This document shows positions 17,813-27,216 of a DNA stretch of 38,283 nucleotides, piece by piece. The DNA is from Pseudomonadota bacterium (GTDB lineage Bacteria; Pseudomonadota; Gammaproteobacteria; Pseudomonadales; Moraxellaceae). The notes beneath the pieces were generated by a model. It ran no database searches. It had not been told where the DNA came from and saw only the letters and a list, made by a program, of their open reading frames with translations. The stretch covers positions 1 through 38,283 of the forward strand of contig CAUJHL010000009.1 in assembly GCA_963204705.1 (NCBI GenBank), in the 5' to 3' direction. The translations under genes were made by a program, and so were the position numbers. Within the stretch, counting starts at the first letter, position 1. Each line of letters begins with the position of its first letter.

Positions 17813-17865
17813 TCCAGTGACGCATGCAGTTCCTGAAGCTGCGTTTGTCACTGGAGACGTTTTTT
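17813..17865 (+). terminator. Rho-independent terminator after dnaJ
   Basis: TCCAGTGAC (17813-17821) pairs perfectly with GTCACTGGA (17847-17855); a partial inner stem GCAG/CTGC extends it. A run of T follows at 17860-17865. It separates dnaJ from dapB. Confidence 0.75.
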
Positions 17866-17934
17866 AGGTTCGTTAATTATTCAAATCCTGCGCGATGAAT
17901 TACGCTTCGTTGTTCACCCTTTCGCGCGCTATAA

Positions 17935-18795
<861 letters not shown>

Positions 18796-18896
18796 GTATG
18801 GATTAGCCTTTGGCTAAATCCAGAGGCACGCATTGCCGATAAAACTGACACGCTTAATACGAGTCATAGCCGAACAACACTGCAGGGAGTCATGGG

Positions 18897-19628
18897 ATGT
18901 TACAGCACGGTATGAGCATCGCACGCTCGTTGGCATTAGGTACTCTCGGTATGGCCCTGTGCCTGCCTGCCTCCAGCCTGCTGGCAGCGACAACTCAGGT
19001 GAGCCCAGACAGCAAAGTCGTGCGCTTGTCCGAACCTACCCAGCTCAAAATTGATCGCAGTGGCGTCAAAGTCTGGACCTATCAGGTGGCAGGTAATCCC
19101 TCATTCAATTTCAAAGCCACCACCGTGCTCGACAGTACGCTGGCCGGTGCAGTCAATCTGGTGCTGGATCTGGAGCACATTTCAAGCTGGGTGCCGTTTA
19201 CCCGCAAGGTTGATTTGCTGCAGAAACAGGATGAAAACGGCAATTTTGTGCTACGCATGGAGCTGGATTTTCCGTTCCCGCTCAAGGATCGGGATGTCGT
19301 TGTTGCCGGGCAAATTCGCCAATTGGCTGATGGCAGTGTCGTCATCAATAATCGCGCGATTGCTGACAATGCCGCGCCAGAGCGCACGGATTTTATCCGG
19401 ATTAAACATTACGAAGGTGGCTGGGTATTCCGTCCGATGGGCAATGGCAAAGTACAGGTAACGGCGACCGGTTTTGCTGACCCTGCAGGCTCACTGCCCT
19501 TGGGCATCGTGAATATGTTCGTGCAGCAACAACCCTATATGATGCTGCATAACATGCAGACGGCGGTGCAGGCTTCGCAGTATCAGCAATCACGCCTGAC
19601 AATTCCGGCAGAAGCAATCCAGCACTAG
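18897..19628 (+). CDS. START-domain lipid-binding-like protein, secreted
   Basis: A 243-aa protein with a signal peptide (MSIARSLALGTLGMALCLPASSLLAA) followed by a START-fold domain: VWTYQVAGNPSFNFKATTVLDSTL, ISSWVPFTRKVDLLQ, DFPFPLKDRDVVVAG, GGWVFRPMGNGKVQVTATGFADPAGSLPLGIVNMFVQQQPY. Such proteins are thought to bind hydrophobic ligands; the ligand is unknown. GGGAG lies seven to eight bases before the ATG. It is alone between dapB and the second DUF2147 gene. Periplasmic location is inferred. Confidence 0.8.
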   Translation: MLQHGMSIARSLALGTLGMALCLPASSLLAATTQVSPDSKVVRLSEPTQLKIDRSGVKVWTYQVAGNPSFNFKATTVLDSTLAGAVNLVLDLEHISSWVPFTRKVDLLQKQDENGNFVLRMELDFPFPLKDRDVVVAGQIRQLADGSVVINNRAIADNAAPERTDFIRIKHYEGGWVFRPMGNGKVQVTATGFADPAGSLPLGIVNMFVQQQPYMMLHNMQTAVQASQYQQSRLTIPAEAIQH

Positions 19629-19802
19629 GGTCTGTTGACGTTTCAGCCCCTGCACGAAAAGACAGGGATGGATTACCAAAATTTCATGTCGCTTTTGTTA
19701 ACGGGGCGACATACAGGAAAAAAATACGCTAAGATTTTTCTTTAGGAAAATTTAAGCACAGGCCGGTAAGGCCTTCTACGACGCACACAAGGAGTGTTCA
19801 TA

Positions 19803-20348
19803 ATGTCCATGATTCGTTTTCTCGCCCCCGCTGTGCTGGCGAGCCTCAGCCTGATTGCCAGCGGTGCCGCACTGGCATCCAAAACCTATGACACTGTGGA
19901 TGGCTACTGGCGCACCATTGACGACAAAACAGGGTTTGCCAAGGCAATCGTTCAGGTCAGCAAGGATTCAGAAGGCAATTATCAGGGCACCATCGTCAAG
20001 ATCATTCCACGGCCTAACTATACGCCCCGTGAGTTTTGCCAGAACTGCCCAGCACCCTATACCAACAAGCCCATTTTAGGGCTGAAAATCCTCAATCACC
20101 TGCAACAAACCGATAAAGCCAATGCACGTGTGCTCACGGGTGCGGAGATTCTCGATCCACTCAATGGCCATATCTACAAATGCAAAGCCAAACTCAGTGA
20201 AGATGGCCGCCGCCTGCAGATTCGTGCCTATATTGGGACACCGATTATTGGTCGTTCGCTGATCTGGCTGCGTGAAGATGGCGCCCCGACTGCAGCAACC
20301 GGTGCGATTACCGCACCCGCTGCCCATCCGGCAACTGAAAACCACTAA
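19803..20348 (+). CDS. DUF2147 family secreted protein (paralogue 2)
   Basis: A 181-aa relative of the protein at 12265-12708, with a signal peptide (MIRFLAPAVLASLSLIASGAALA) and DUF2147 domain: VDGYWRTIDDKTGFAKAIVQV, CQNCPAPYTNKPILGLKIL with the same CxxC spacing, EILDPLNGHIYKCKAKLSEDGRRLQIRAYIG and a final RSLIWLRED. It has a Pro/Ala/Thr-rich tail absent in paralogue 1. AAGGAG eight bases upstream fixes the start at 19803 rather than the GTG at 19794. Function unknown. Confidence 0.85.
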   Translation: MSMIRFLAPAVLASLSLIASGAALASKTYDTVDGYWRTIDDKTGFAKAIVQVSKDSEGNYQGTIVKIIPRPNYTPREFCQNCPAPYTNKPILGLKILNHLQQTDKANARVLTGAEILDPLNGHIYKCKAKLSEDGRRLQIRAYIGTPIIGRSLIWLREDGAPTAATGAITAPAAHPATENH

Positions 20349-20378
20349 ACGCTTCTTTCAGATCTGATCGTCAGCATG

Positions 20379-21530
20379 TCAGACCAGCCCTCCCTCGCGG
20401 AGGGTTTTTAATGCCTGTAATAACAGCGATATGTGTTCAGGTGTATGAGCCGCACTCAGTGTAATGCGTAAGCGGCTGGTACCCAGGGGCACGGTCGGTG
20501 GGCGGATGGCCATGACCAGCAGGCCCTGCTGTTCGAGTGCTTCGGCAGCTCGCAGCGCACGATCGGCACTGCCCACAATCAGCGGCTGTATCGCAGTCTG
20601 GCTGGCAGGCAGGTGCGCTGCTGGCCAACCCAGCTCGCTTAAGCCCTGTTGAAAGAAGTGGATATTTTCCTGCAGCTTTAGCCGATGGTGTGGTTCGGAG
20701 TGCAGGACGTCCAAAGCCGCCAGTGTGGCAGCCGCCAGCAGGGGTGGTGTTGCGGTGGTAAAACAATAACTGCGTGCACGACTGCGCAGCAGCTCAATCA
20801 GCTCAGCACTGCCCGCAACAAATGCGCCAAAGGTTCCGATCGCTTTCCCCAGTGTGCCCATGTAAATGTCCACGGGCGGCAGGGGGTGCGGTCGCAAGCC
20901 AAAGCCATGGGCATCGTCGATCATTAGCGCGGCCTGATGGCGCTCGGCCAGTTCGCGCAGTTCCGACAAGGGAGCCTCGGTGCCATCCATGCTAAAGACC
21001 TGATCGGTCGCGATCAGCGTGCGCTGCGCTGGATCTGCTGAAAGCCATTCTCCTAATTGCACCATGTCGCGGTGCGGATAGCGACGCAACCGCGCCCCAC
21101 TCAGGCGCGCTCCATCCAGCAGGGAGGCGTGATTAAGTCGATCCTGATAGACCGTGTCCTCACGACTCATCAAGGCAGACAGTACGCCCAGATTGGCCAT
21201 ATAACCCGTTGAAAACAGCAGGGCCGACGCATAGCCGGTTTCCTGAGCGAGTCGCTGTTCAAGTACGTCGTGCAGGCTGCTATGGCCGGTGACCAGATGG
21301 GCGGCTCCGGCACCGACCGCATGTTCCTGTAAATGCTGATGAATCGCATCACGCAGCGCTGGATGGCTGGCCAGTCCCAGATAGTCGTTACTGGAGAAAT
21401 TCACCAGGGTGCGGCCATCGCGCTGGCAGCTTGGCGTGACGCCAGCGCTGATAATACGGGTCTGCCGCAAGAGTTGCTGATGCCCTAGCGATTCCAATTG
21501 GCCTTGAAGGTCGAAGGAAATCAGGCTCAC
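20379..21530 (-). CDS. bioF: 8-amino-7-oxononanoate synthase
   Basis: PLP-dependent enzyme that joins pimeloyl thioester and L-alanine in biotin synthesis. Family features: [42 protein letters not shown] and the PLP lysine segment [15 protein letters not shown]. The 383-aa length is typical. The start is a GTG that overlaps the bioB stop by four bases (GTGA), so the two genes are translationally coupled in the order bioB-bioF. bioA, bioC and bioD are not in the window. Confidence 0.95.
   Translation of the reverse strand: MSLISFDLQGQLESLGHQQLLRQTRIISAGVTPSCQRDGRTLVNFSSNDYLGLASHPALRDAIHQHLQEHAVGAGAAHLVTGHSSLHDVLEQRLAQETGYASALLFSTGYMANLGVLSALMSREDTVYQDRLNHASLLDGARLSGARLRRYPHRDMVQLGEWLSADPAQRTLIATDQVFSMDGTEAPLSELRELAERHQAALMIDDAHGFGLRPHPLPPVDIYMGTLGKAIGTFGAFVAGSAELIELLRSRARSYCFTTATPPLLAAATLAALDVLHSEPHHRLKLQENIHFFQQGLSELGWPAAHLPASQTAIQPLIVGSADRALRAAEALEQQGLLVMAIRPPTVPLGTSRLRITLSAAHTPEHISLLLQALKTLREGGLV
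20388..20409 (+). terminator. Terminator for the DUF2147 gene inside the bioF 3' end
   Basis: CCCTCC pairs with GGAGGG around a CTCGC loop and is followed by TTTTT on the plus strand. The hairpin lies within the last codons of the convergent bioF (LREGGLV), so the same bases code protein on one strand and end transcription on the other. Confidence 0.7.
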
Positions 21531-22615
21531 GCCGGCGTGGAACCTGCCAGTCGCCGCGGGCAGGCGGCGGGGACGCGTGTTGCCTCAGCCGCATTGAGGC
21601 TGGGCAGGGAGGGTTGTGCGGATTGTGTGGGTGCCATCGCATCCACGGCGGTGGCGCGGACGCTGGGTCTTGGAGCTTCTTTTTTCAAACCCAGCGTGGC
21701 AAACAGCGCTTCATCCCGGCCAGTGTCTGCATTCGGCGTGGTGAGTAATTTTTCACCATAAAACAGCGAATTAGCCCCCGCCATAAAGGCCAGTGCCTGA
21801 TCGGACTCCGACAGTGACTCACGTCCAGCCGACAGCCGCACATAACTTTTGGGCATCAGAATACGGGCAACCGCAATAGTGCGAATCCATTCCAGCACCG
21901 GCAGGCGTGCCGTCTCGCCCAAAGGCGTGCCAGCAACTGGAACCAGCAGATTGATCGGCACCGACTCGGGATGCACCGGCAGGGTCGCCAGTTCAAACAG
22001 CAAACCAACCCGGTCTTCCCGCTGCTCGCCTAGCCCAACGATGCCGCCACTACAGACCTTCATGCCTGCCGCGCGCACATGCGCCAGGGTATCCAGCCGG
22101 TCATCGTAGGTGCGGGTCGAGATGATTTCAGGATAATGTTCTCGCGAGGTGTCGAGATTGTGGTTGTAGTAGTCGAGTCCGGCTTCCTGTAGGCGCTGCG
22201 CCTGACTGGCGGTCAGCATGCCCAGTGTCATACAGGTTTCCATGCCCATGGCCTTGACACCCTGCACCAGCTCCAGCACATAGGGCATGTCCCGTTCGTG
22301 CGGGTTGCGCCAGGCCGCACCCATGCAAAAGCGCGAAGAGCCTGTGCGCTGGGCTTCGGCAGCGGCTTCCAGCACCTTGGCGACGGCCAGTTTTTTTTCG
22401 GCCTGCAGGGCCGTGTTGTGATGGCCGGACTGCGAACAGTAGCTGCAATCCTCTGGACAATTGCCGGTTTTGATCGACAGCAGGGTACTGACCTGAATGG
22501 TATTGGGCTCAAAGTGCTCACGATGAACGGTCTGCGCCTGAAAGACCAGATCCATGAACGGCAATTCAAACAATGCCGCGATTTCGTCACGGCTCCAGTC
22601 ATTACGCACGGTCAT
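21527..22615 (-). CDS. bioB: Biotin synthase
   Basis: Radical SAM enzyme that inserts sulfur into dethiobiotin. The [4Fe-4S] motif is CPEDCSYC in [18 protein letters not shown], followed by [47 protein letters not shown] and [21 protein letters not shown] 22615 (AAGGAAC about nine bases upstream) is preferred to the TTG two codons earlier. The 362-aa protein has a Pro/Ala/Thr-rich C-terminal tail of about 45 residues beyond the conserved end ([19 protein letters not shown]...), unlike E. coli BioB. First gene of a bioB-bioF unit. Confidence 0.95.
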   Translation of the reverse strand: MTVRNDWSRDEIAALFELPFMDLVFQAQTVHREHFEPNTIQVSTLLSIKTGNCPEDCSYCSQSGHHNTALQAEKKLAVAKVLEAAAEAQRTGSSRFCMGAAWRNPHERDMPYVLELVQGVKAMGMETCMTLGMLTASQAQRLQEAGLDYYNHNLDTSREHYPEIISTRTYDDRLDTLAHVRAAGMKVCSGGIVGLGEQREDRVGLLFELATLPVHPESVPINLLVPVAGTPLGETARLPVLEWIRTIAVARILMPKSYVRLSAGRESLSESDQALAFMAGANSLFYGEKLLTTPNADTGRDEALFATLGLKKEAPRPSVRATAVDAMAPTQSAQPSLPSLNAAEATRVPAACPRRLAGSTPA

Positions 22616-22751
22616 GGGCAACGTTCCTTGCAGGGTGGAAGCCAGATCCAGCGGCTTCCAGAGGGAGGAGGGTCAAAGGGGGCAAACAGCCCGCACCAAG
22701 CCATCGTCAGGGCGTCAGCAATGCTATGGCCCTAACACTATTGCCGTGGGA

Positions 22752-23249
22752 TTAACGGGCCGCAAAGGCGTCGCGTTTCTCATTGACAAAATCTTTCACC
22801 TGACGAAACCGTGCCTTGAGAGGCTTGGGCACCTGGGGAACGATCAGTTTGGCCACCCCGTTAAACCACAGCAGCAGCGAAAAATCCCCTTCCATCACGA
22901 TGGCGCCACTTTGCATGCCTTCCATAAAGGCCGCAGGATCGCCTTTCAGCAGCGTCTTGACCGCCGTTTCGCTGTCCTTGAAACGCAGGATGAAATCGGC
23001 TTTTTCGGCAGGCCCTGCGCCCATGGTCACGGTGTCATCGTGAATATGAAAATGACGCGCCACACCATCGTTGGAACCCAGCTGCAGGGTAAAATTGCGG
23101 CCATGAATCATGCCCATGAACTTGGCATTGGTACGGGCCAGCAATTGGAGACGCAGGCCCAGACCCGCCAGCAGCAGATCAAAGGGATTGGTGGTCAGGT
23201 CAATCAGTGGGAGCTTAATGGTTGGGATCTGGCTCAGGTTGAAAGTCAT
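22752..23249 (-). CDS. SCP2 sterol-binding-domain protein
   Basis: A 165-aa protein with an SCP2-like lipid-binding fold: FTLQLGSNDGVARHFHIHDDTVTMGAGPAEKADFILRFKDSETAVKTLLKGDPAAFMEGMQSGAIVMEGDFSLLLWFNGVAKLI. The order, loading of a lipid-like ligand then the (K)GD-x-A-(F/A)-M...G-x-(I/L)-x-x-x-G-(D/N) segment, matches SCP2 domains of proteobacteria. No signal peptide. It lies between bioB and terA on the same strand but with gaps above 130 bases on both sides, so probably its own unit. Ligand unknown. Confidence 0.8.
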   Translation of the reverse strand: MTFNLSQIPTIKLPLIDLTTNPFDLLLAGLGLRLQLLARTNAKFMGMIHGRNFTLQLGSNDGVARHFHIHDDTVTMGAGPAEKADFILRFKDSETAVKTLLKGDPAAFMEGMQSGAIVMEGDFSLLLWFNGVAKLIVPQVPKPLKARFRQVKDFVNEKRDAFAAR

Positions 23250-23409
23250 GGCAATCGTGTCTTGAAAAGCAAAATGACGGTCACTCTAGCACTGAGCTTG
23301 CATCATTGCCATGACCAGAATGCTCAGTGCGTGAGTGGGTGGTGTGGCACGCGGGTTTCCCAAGGCGCCCTTTGCTGGGCAACCCAGCGTAAGTCAAGGG
23401 TAGTCAGGC

Positions 23410-24615
23410 TTATTTAGACCCGGCTTTCCAGCGGAATCCAAACCCGTAGGCCGCATCCAGTTCAGGATGACCCTCAAAATAACGAATCAGCCGCTGCACC
23501 TGCAAACTGCCTTGCTGGTTGCTGATTTCAGCAATAGCGCACATGCCCAGTGAGCTGGTTTCATTGAGCTGCACTTCGATTTCCGGTTGATTGGGAATCA
23601 GGATTTTGACCACGCCATCGGTAGCTGCCCAGTTGGGTACCCCTTCATAAATAAAGGCAAAAATCACGATCCGCTTGATCTTGTCCCAATGGCGACCATT
23701 GATGTGCAACCATTCGCCGTCGCTGTTTTGGCCGGTACGATCATCGCCCTTGAGCTGCATCCAGGGAAATTGATCAAAACTGCCAAAGCGGTTACCGAGT
23801 GCCTGAATAACACTGCCTTCCCCGTTTTGCATCTGGAACATACAGCCCAGATCCAGGTCAATGCCACTGGATTTACTGCCCAGCAAACCGCCAAAAAGCC
23901 CTTTGCTGCCACTATTCGCCCCAGCACCCCGGTTCCAGTTGAGATTGATGCGAATCTGGTCAAAGGAACTACCCTGCTTTTCCAGCCGGATGGTGCTGTT
24001 GGACTTGCTAAGGCTCACTTTACTGAGGGAAATTTTGGCAGCAGGAGCAGGAGCAGGAGCAGGAGCAGGTGCAGGTGTGGGAGCTGGTGCAGGGGCAGGG
24101 GCTGCAATCTCCACTCCAAAATGTTCTGCAAGCGGCTGCAACCCACCCTCAAAGCCCTGAACCACTAGTCGGAATTTCCAGCTACCATTACGGCGATAGC
24201 ATTCGCCGACGATGAGAGCGGCTTCCTGTAAATTTCGGGTATCAATGTCTGCCTGGGCAAATACGCCCGTGGGACCTGACAGCGTGATGCTTAACTGTTG
24301 TAATTCCCTAAAGCGATGGGGATTATCCAGCGTGGCACAGAACGCAATTTTACCCACGGCGGCTTCAACAGGCTCCAGATTGAGCTGAAACACCGTTTCG
24401 CTGCCCTGCTGACACATACTGACCTTGCCACTCGCGACACTGGTCTGGTTATAAAACACCATGTCGTGGTCGCCGCGCACTTTCTGGGTGCTTTCGGCCA
24501 GTAAATAGGCAGACAGATCGGCACTTGGGCTGCTGCCGTGTTGTTGGAGCGTCAGGGTAACGGTGCCTGCGGGCATGGCAACATTGGCGCCGGGGATCAG
24601 GGTAGTGATGCTCAT
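23410..24615 (-). CDS. terA: Tellurium-resistance protein TerA (double TerD-type domain)
   Basis: A 401-aa protein with two domains of the TerD superfamily. The N-terminal one (residues about 1-172) has YLLAESTQKVRGDHDMVFYNQ and ALIVGECYRRNGSWKFRLVVQGFEGGL. The C-terminal one (about 200-401) is the TerA-type domain: IRINLNWNRG, GIDLDLGCMFQMQNGEGSVIQALG, LKGDDRTGQNSDGEWLHING, RIVIFAFIYEG and RYFEGHPELDAAYGFGFRW. A Pro-Ala linker coded by a 10-unit hexamer repeat joins them. TerD-type domains bind calcium and act at the membrane in stress and tellurite response. Last gene of the minus-strand Ter arm, 163 bases after the CitE-like lyase. Confidence 0.9.
   Translation of the reverse strand: MSITTLIPGANVAMPAGTVTLTLQQHGSSPSADLSAYLLAESTQKVRGDHDMVFYNQTSVASGKVSMCQQGSETVFQLNLEPVEAAVGKIAFCATLDNPHRFRELQQLSITLSGPTGVFAQADIDTRNLQEAALIVGECYRRNGSWKFRLVVQGFEGGLQPLAEHFGVEIAAPAPAPAPTPAPAPAPAPAPAAKISLSKVSLSKSNSTIRLEKQGSSFDQIRINLNWNRGAGANSGSKGLFGGLLGSKSSGIDLDLGCMFQMQNGEGSVIQALGNRFGSFDQFPWMQLKGDDRTGQNSDGEWLHINGRHWDKIKRIVIFAFIYEGVPNWAATDGVVKILIPNQPEIEVQLNETSSLGMCAIAEISNQQGSLQVQRLIRYFEGHPELDAAYGFGFRWKAGSK
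24043..24102. repeat. Ten tandem hexamers (AGGAGC-type) in terA
   Basis: Four perfect AGGAGC units are followed by six variants (aggtgc, aggtgt, gggagc, tggtgc, aggggc, aggggc). On the minus strand they code (Ala/Thr)-Pro dipeptides, the linker between the two TerD-type domains. Gain or loss of units keeps the frame and would only change linker length. Confidence 0.9.
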
Positions 24616-24778
24616 AAACAGATTCCTTGCATTCCTGCGTCATGAATTTCTGGTGTGAGGTGGAACATGGCGACGGGCGCTATAGCTACTCACACGGAGT
24701 TTGTTTCGTCAATTGGCTGTGGTTGAAAGGCATTGTTAATTGTGGTTGTTGGCGCTGAGTCCCCCACTGATCGGGCAC

Positions 24779-25732
24779 TCAGGCTTCTTGCCACGACCGG
24801 CTTGGCCCCGGCCAGGCAATCAACTGATCCTCTGTCCCCGCCAGTCCATACATGGCGGCACGGGCAACCACCCGCTGCGCCCATGCCCGGTGAGTGGCCG
24901 GTTCCAGCATGGCTCCCTGCTGCTGAAAAACGGCATCTGCCGTAGGACGTAAAATGGCCTGGGCAGCTGCATGATCCAGCGGGTCAACCTGTAGGGCACG
25001 GTGTACCGTGTCAATCTGACACGGGTGGATGATGGTTTTGGCACTCAGGCCATGCAGCAAATCCTGAACCAGTTCCTGCTCCAGCAGGGCGCTATCCTGA
25101 AAATATTCACAGACGGGCGCTGTCAGGGCGAGGCCTGAAGGTAGAAAAATCCCTGCCAGCTGGGCAATCAGCGGGCCAATCGGCGTCTGATAAAGGGTGA
25201 ACTGGCGAGGCCGGCGCAGACCCAGACAGGCCAGCAAGTCATTGCCCCCAATGCGCAGGGCAAGAATTTGGGCGGGCTGCTCAAGCAAACGATCCCGCAA
25301 GTCACGCATGGCACCTGGATCAAACACACTGGCACTTTCCAGGGTAGGCATGATCAGCAGCTCGGGTAAAACACTGCGGCGCCAGCTTTGCTCTGTGCTG
25401 GCATCAAATTTGGGCAGCACCATGCCATCAATCTGGTGAATCAGGGGCCATTCGCACAATTGCGCTGCCATTCGCGGGTGACGGGGGCGAACAAAAATCA
25501 GCGGAGCACCCGGCTGGCGCGGACAGGTCGCCAGTCGATGCAACAATTGCTGCAGGTGTGCCAGACCCTGCGGCAGATCCGATTCGGCGACGGCATCTTC
25601 CAGACAAATGACTAGCGACCTCAGTGCAGGGTATTTACTGCCACTGACGGCATCCCAGAGATCCGTGCGAGTCGCGGGCATATAGAGGGTGGCGCCCAGT
25701 GACAGTGCAGTGAGAGGAAGGCTGGCGCTCAT
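24779..25732 (-). CDS. HpcH/HpaI-CitE-like C-C bond lyase of the Ter operon
   Basis: A 317-aa TIM-barrel protein of the phosphoenolpyruvate/aldolase superfamily. Seen: GATLYMPATR at the start, VICLEDAVAESD (the acidic metal/substrate pair of CitE-type lyases), FVRPRHPRM, MPTLESASVF, LALRIGGNDLLACLG and KTIIHPCQIDTVHRAL near the end. It matches the Ter-associated C-C bond lyase family, which is predicted to work with ATP-grasp, PRTase and HAD enzymes on a nucleoside-like product. The track start is a TTG at 25762; ATG at 25732 (MSASLPLTALSLG) gives the better N-terminus, though with a weak ribosome site. Substrate unknown. Confidence 0.85.
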   Translation of the reverse strand: MSASLPLTALSLGATLYMPATRTDLWDAVSGSKYPALRSLVICLEDAVAESDLPQGLAHLQQLLHRLATCPRQPGAPLIFVRPRHPRMAAQLCEWPLIHQIDGMVLPKFDASTEQSWRRSVLPELLIMPTLESASVFDPGAMRDLRDRLLEQPAQILALRIGGNDLLACLGLRRPRQFTLYQTPIGPLIAQLAGIFLPSGLALTAPVCEYFQDSALLEQELVQDLLHGLSAKTIIHPCQIDTVHRALQVDPLDHAAAQAILRPTADAVFQQQGAMLEPATHRAWAQRVVARAAMYGLAGTEDQLIAWPGPSRSWQEA

Positions 25733-26001
25733 GATCAGTGCTGGTCTCTTAACGAATGGCAAGGGTTTGGGCGTGTCTGGGCGTTATTCATGGTTCTTAG
25801 TGATTTAGCCAGTGATTTAGTCAGTGCATTAAGCAATCATTGGGTCAGTCAACATTCAACAAAGGATAGTCAGCACAAAAAATACAAGCGCTGACAGAAT
25901 CTATGTCTGCTTCCGGTCACTGCGGGCCACGATGGGTTATGCCCTGTGCAAAACGGGCGGATACGGATGAATATTACCCAAATTTAATCTTTGTCGCCGA
26001 A
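25733..26001. other. Gap inside the minus Ter arm, possible second promoter region
   Basis: A 269-base AT-richer gap between the PRTase-PELOTA gene and the lyase, in an arm where most other genes overlap. It contains near-repeats agtgatttagcc-agtgatttagtc-agtgcatta and, on the minus strand, TTGACT with TAATGC 15 bases later. This could start a separate lyase-terA transcript; no element is convincing. Confidence 0.35.
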
Positions 26002-27216
26002 TTATTCTGTGCCTGACCGACTCGCAATCAGGGTGACCGCCTGATAGGGCCCCAGACGTTCACCCAATACGTCGACACCCGTGCCCAGCTCACTGGCCAG
26101 CGCTCTCAGGGCGGCCGTTTCTGGCGCATCAGCGGTTTTTAACAAAATCCGGTCGGGTGCTCGTCGTAACAGGGCGCGGGTAGCCTCCGCCAGCCCGGGT
26201 TTAATGCGATTACGATTGCTGATTTGGTAATGTTCAGCGAGTGCATTAATCGTTTCACGGGACCAGCGTTGTTGGTGAAGTCTATCGGTCTCGGACCATT
26301 GAGCGGGCAGGCAGGCAGGATCACCGGAAGAAACCAGCGCCTGTCGTAACTGATCCAGATGCTCAATGACTCGCTGGCTTTGATCGTGGGGAGCCAGCTC
26401 GGGGTAGCTGGTACAGCCATGCCAGTCCGTGGGAGTGTCCTCCAGACAGACACTACGGGACAGTAGGCCAGAGACGGTTGCTCCCATCAGGCCGGTAGGA
26501 ATCAGCCAATCCTCCGCGCTGGCACACAGCCAGGCTTCGCCGGCGGGATCGGCGAGCGTCACCAGTCGCAGGCGTCCACACTCACGGGGAAAGCGATTAT
26601 CCCCTGCCAGGCTGTGTTCCAGTTCCTGACTGATCGCCCCTTTACCGGTCCAGCCATCGACGAAATAGAGGGTCTGGGCCCCATGGCGACTGACAATTGC
26701 CTCCAAAGCCAGCGCATCAATTCCGCGATCCCTGAGAATACTAATCCCATAATGCACACAGGGCATTCCCAGTGAACGAATGGCGCGTGCCAGCAAAATC
26801 CCCAACGGAACGCCAGCCCGTACCAGACTGACCAGCACCAGAGGATTGGGGGACCGCCCGGCAGGCAATGATTGAGACTGATAATGGCTCACCAGTTGCA
26901 AGGCCAGCTGTTGAACTTCCCGTACCATACGCTCACCCCCTTGGGCCAGTGCTTGCTGAAACGCAGAAGCCAGCCGATCCGAAGGCGGGGATTCCCGCGT
27001 GATCATGCGGGAGTAATGTTGTTGGCCGGTTTGAATAAGACGTTCCTTTTCCGCAATCGGGGTGCTTTCCAGAGTCAGGAGCCGCAACAAGAATTGGACT
27101 TCACCTATGGAGTAGCTGCCTGTGAGGGCGCCAGGCAGGGCGTCATGCAGGCTATTAGACTGGTCAGAGCTGTCGAGCTTTTCAGTCGTTTCGGCAGTGA
27201 CGGTTAGTTTAGTCAT
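26002..27216 (-). CDS. StiP-type phosphoribosyltransferase with C-terminal PELOTA domain
   Basis: A 404-aa protein of the Ter biosynthetic module. The main part (residues about 30-300) matches the family annotated as cysteine protease StiP N-terminal, reinterpreted in comparative work as a phosphoribosyltransferase: SYSIGEVQFLLRLL, PLVLVSLVRAGVPLGILLARAI, VHYGISILRDRGID and the PRPP-like loop TLYFVDGWTGKGAISQEL. The last 80 residues resemble a PELOTA/L7Ae-like RNA-binding fold (RIKPGLAEATRALLRRAPDRILLK...LGERLGPYQAVTLI). The start is ATG 27216, overlapping the HAD gene by eight bases; the longer track ORF adds unrelated residues. A base- or nucleoside-linking role is inferred. Confidence 0.8.
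   Translation of the reverse strand: MTKLTVTAETTEKLDSSDQSNSLHDALPGALTGSYSIGEVQFLLRLLTLESTPIAEKERLIQTGQQHYSRMITRESPPSDRLASAFQQALAQGGERMVREVQQLALQLVSHYQSQSLPAGRSPNPLVLVSLVRAGVPLGILLARAIRSLGMPCVHYGISILRDRGIDALALEAIVSRHGAQTLYFVDGWTGKGAISQELEHSLAGDNRFPRECGRLRLVTLADPAGEAWLCASAEDWLIPTGLMGATVSGLLSRSVCLEDTPTDWHGCTSYPELAPHDQSQRVIEHLDQLRQALVSSGDPACLPAQWSETDRLHQQRWSRETINALAEHYQISNRNRIKPGLAEATRALLRRAPDRILLKTADAPETAALRALASELGTGVDVLGERLGPYQAVTLIASRSGTE

Noticed and set aside
18800-18821. Hairpin GGATTAGCC-ttt-GGCTAAATCC after dapB as a terminator
   Set aside because: Good stem but no T run follows; transcript ending here is not supported.
22554-23417. 287-aa ORF on the plus strand across bioB start and the SCP2 gene
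   Set aside because: Antisense to the SCP2 domain and bioB start; low-complexity Gln/His-rich translation without family features.
24043-24102. Hexamer repeats as a CRISPR or regulatory array
   Set aside because: Units are six bases without spacers and code the Ala-Pro linker of TerA in frame.
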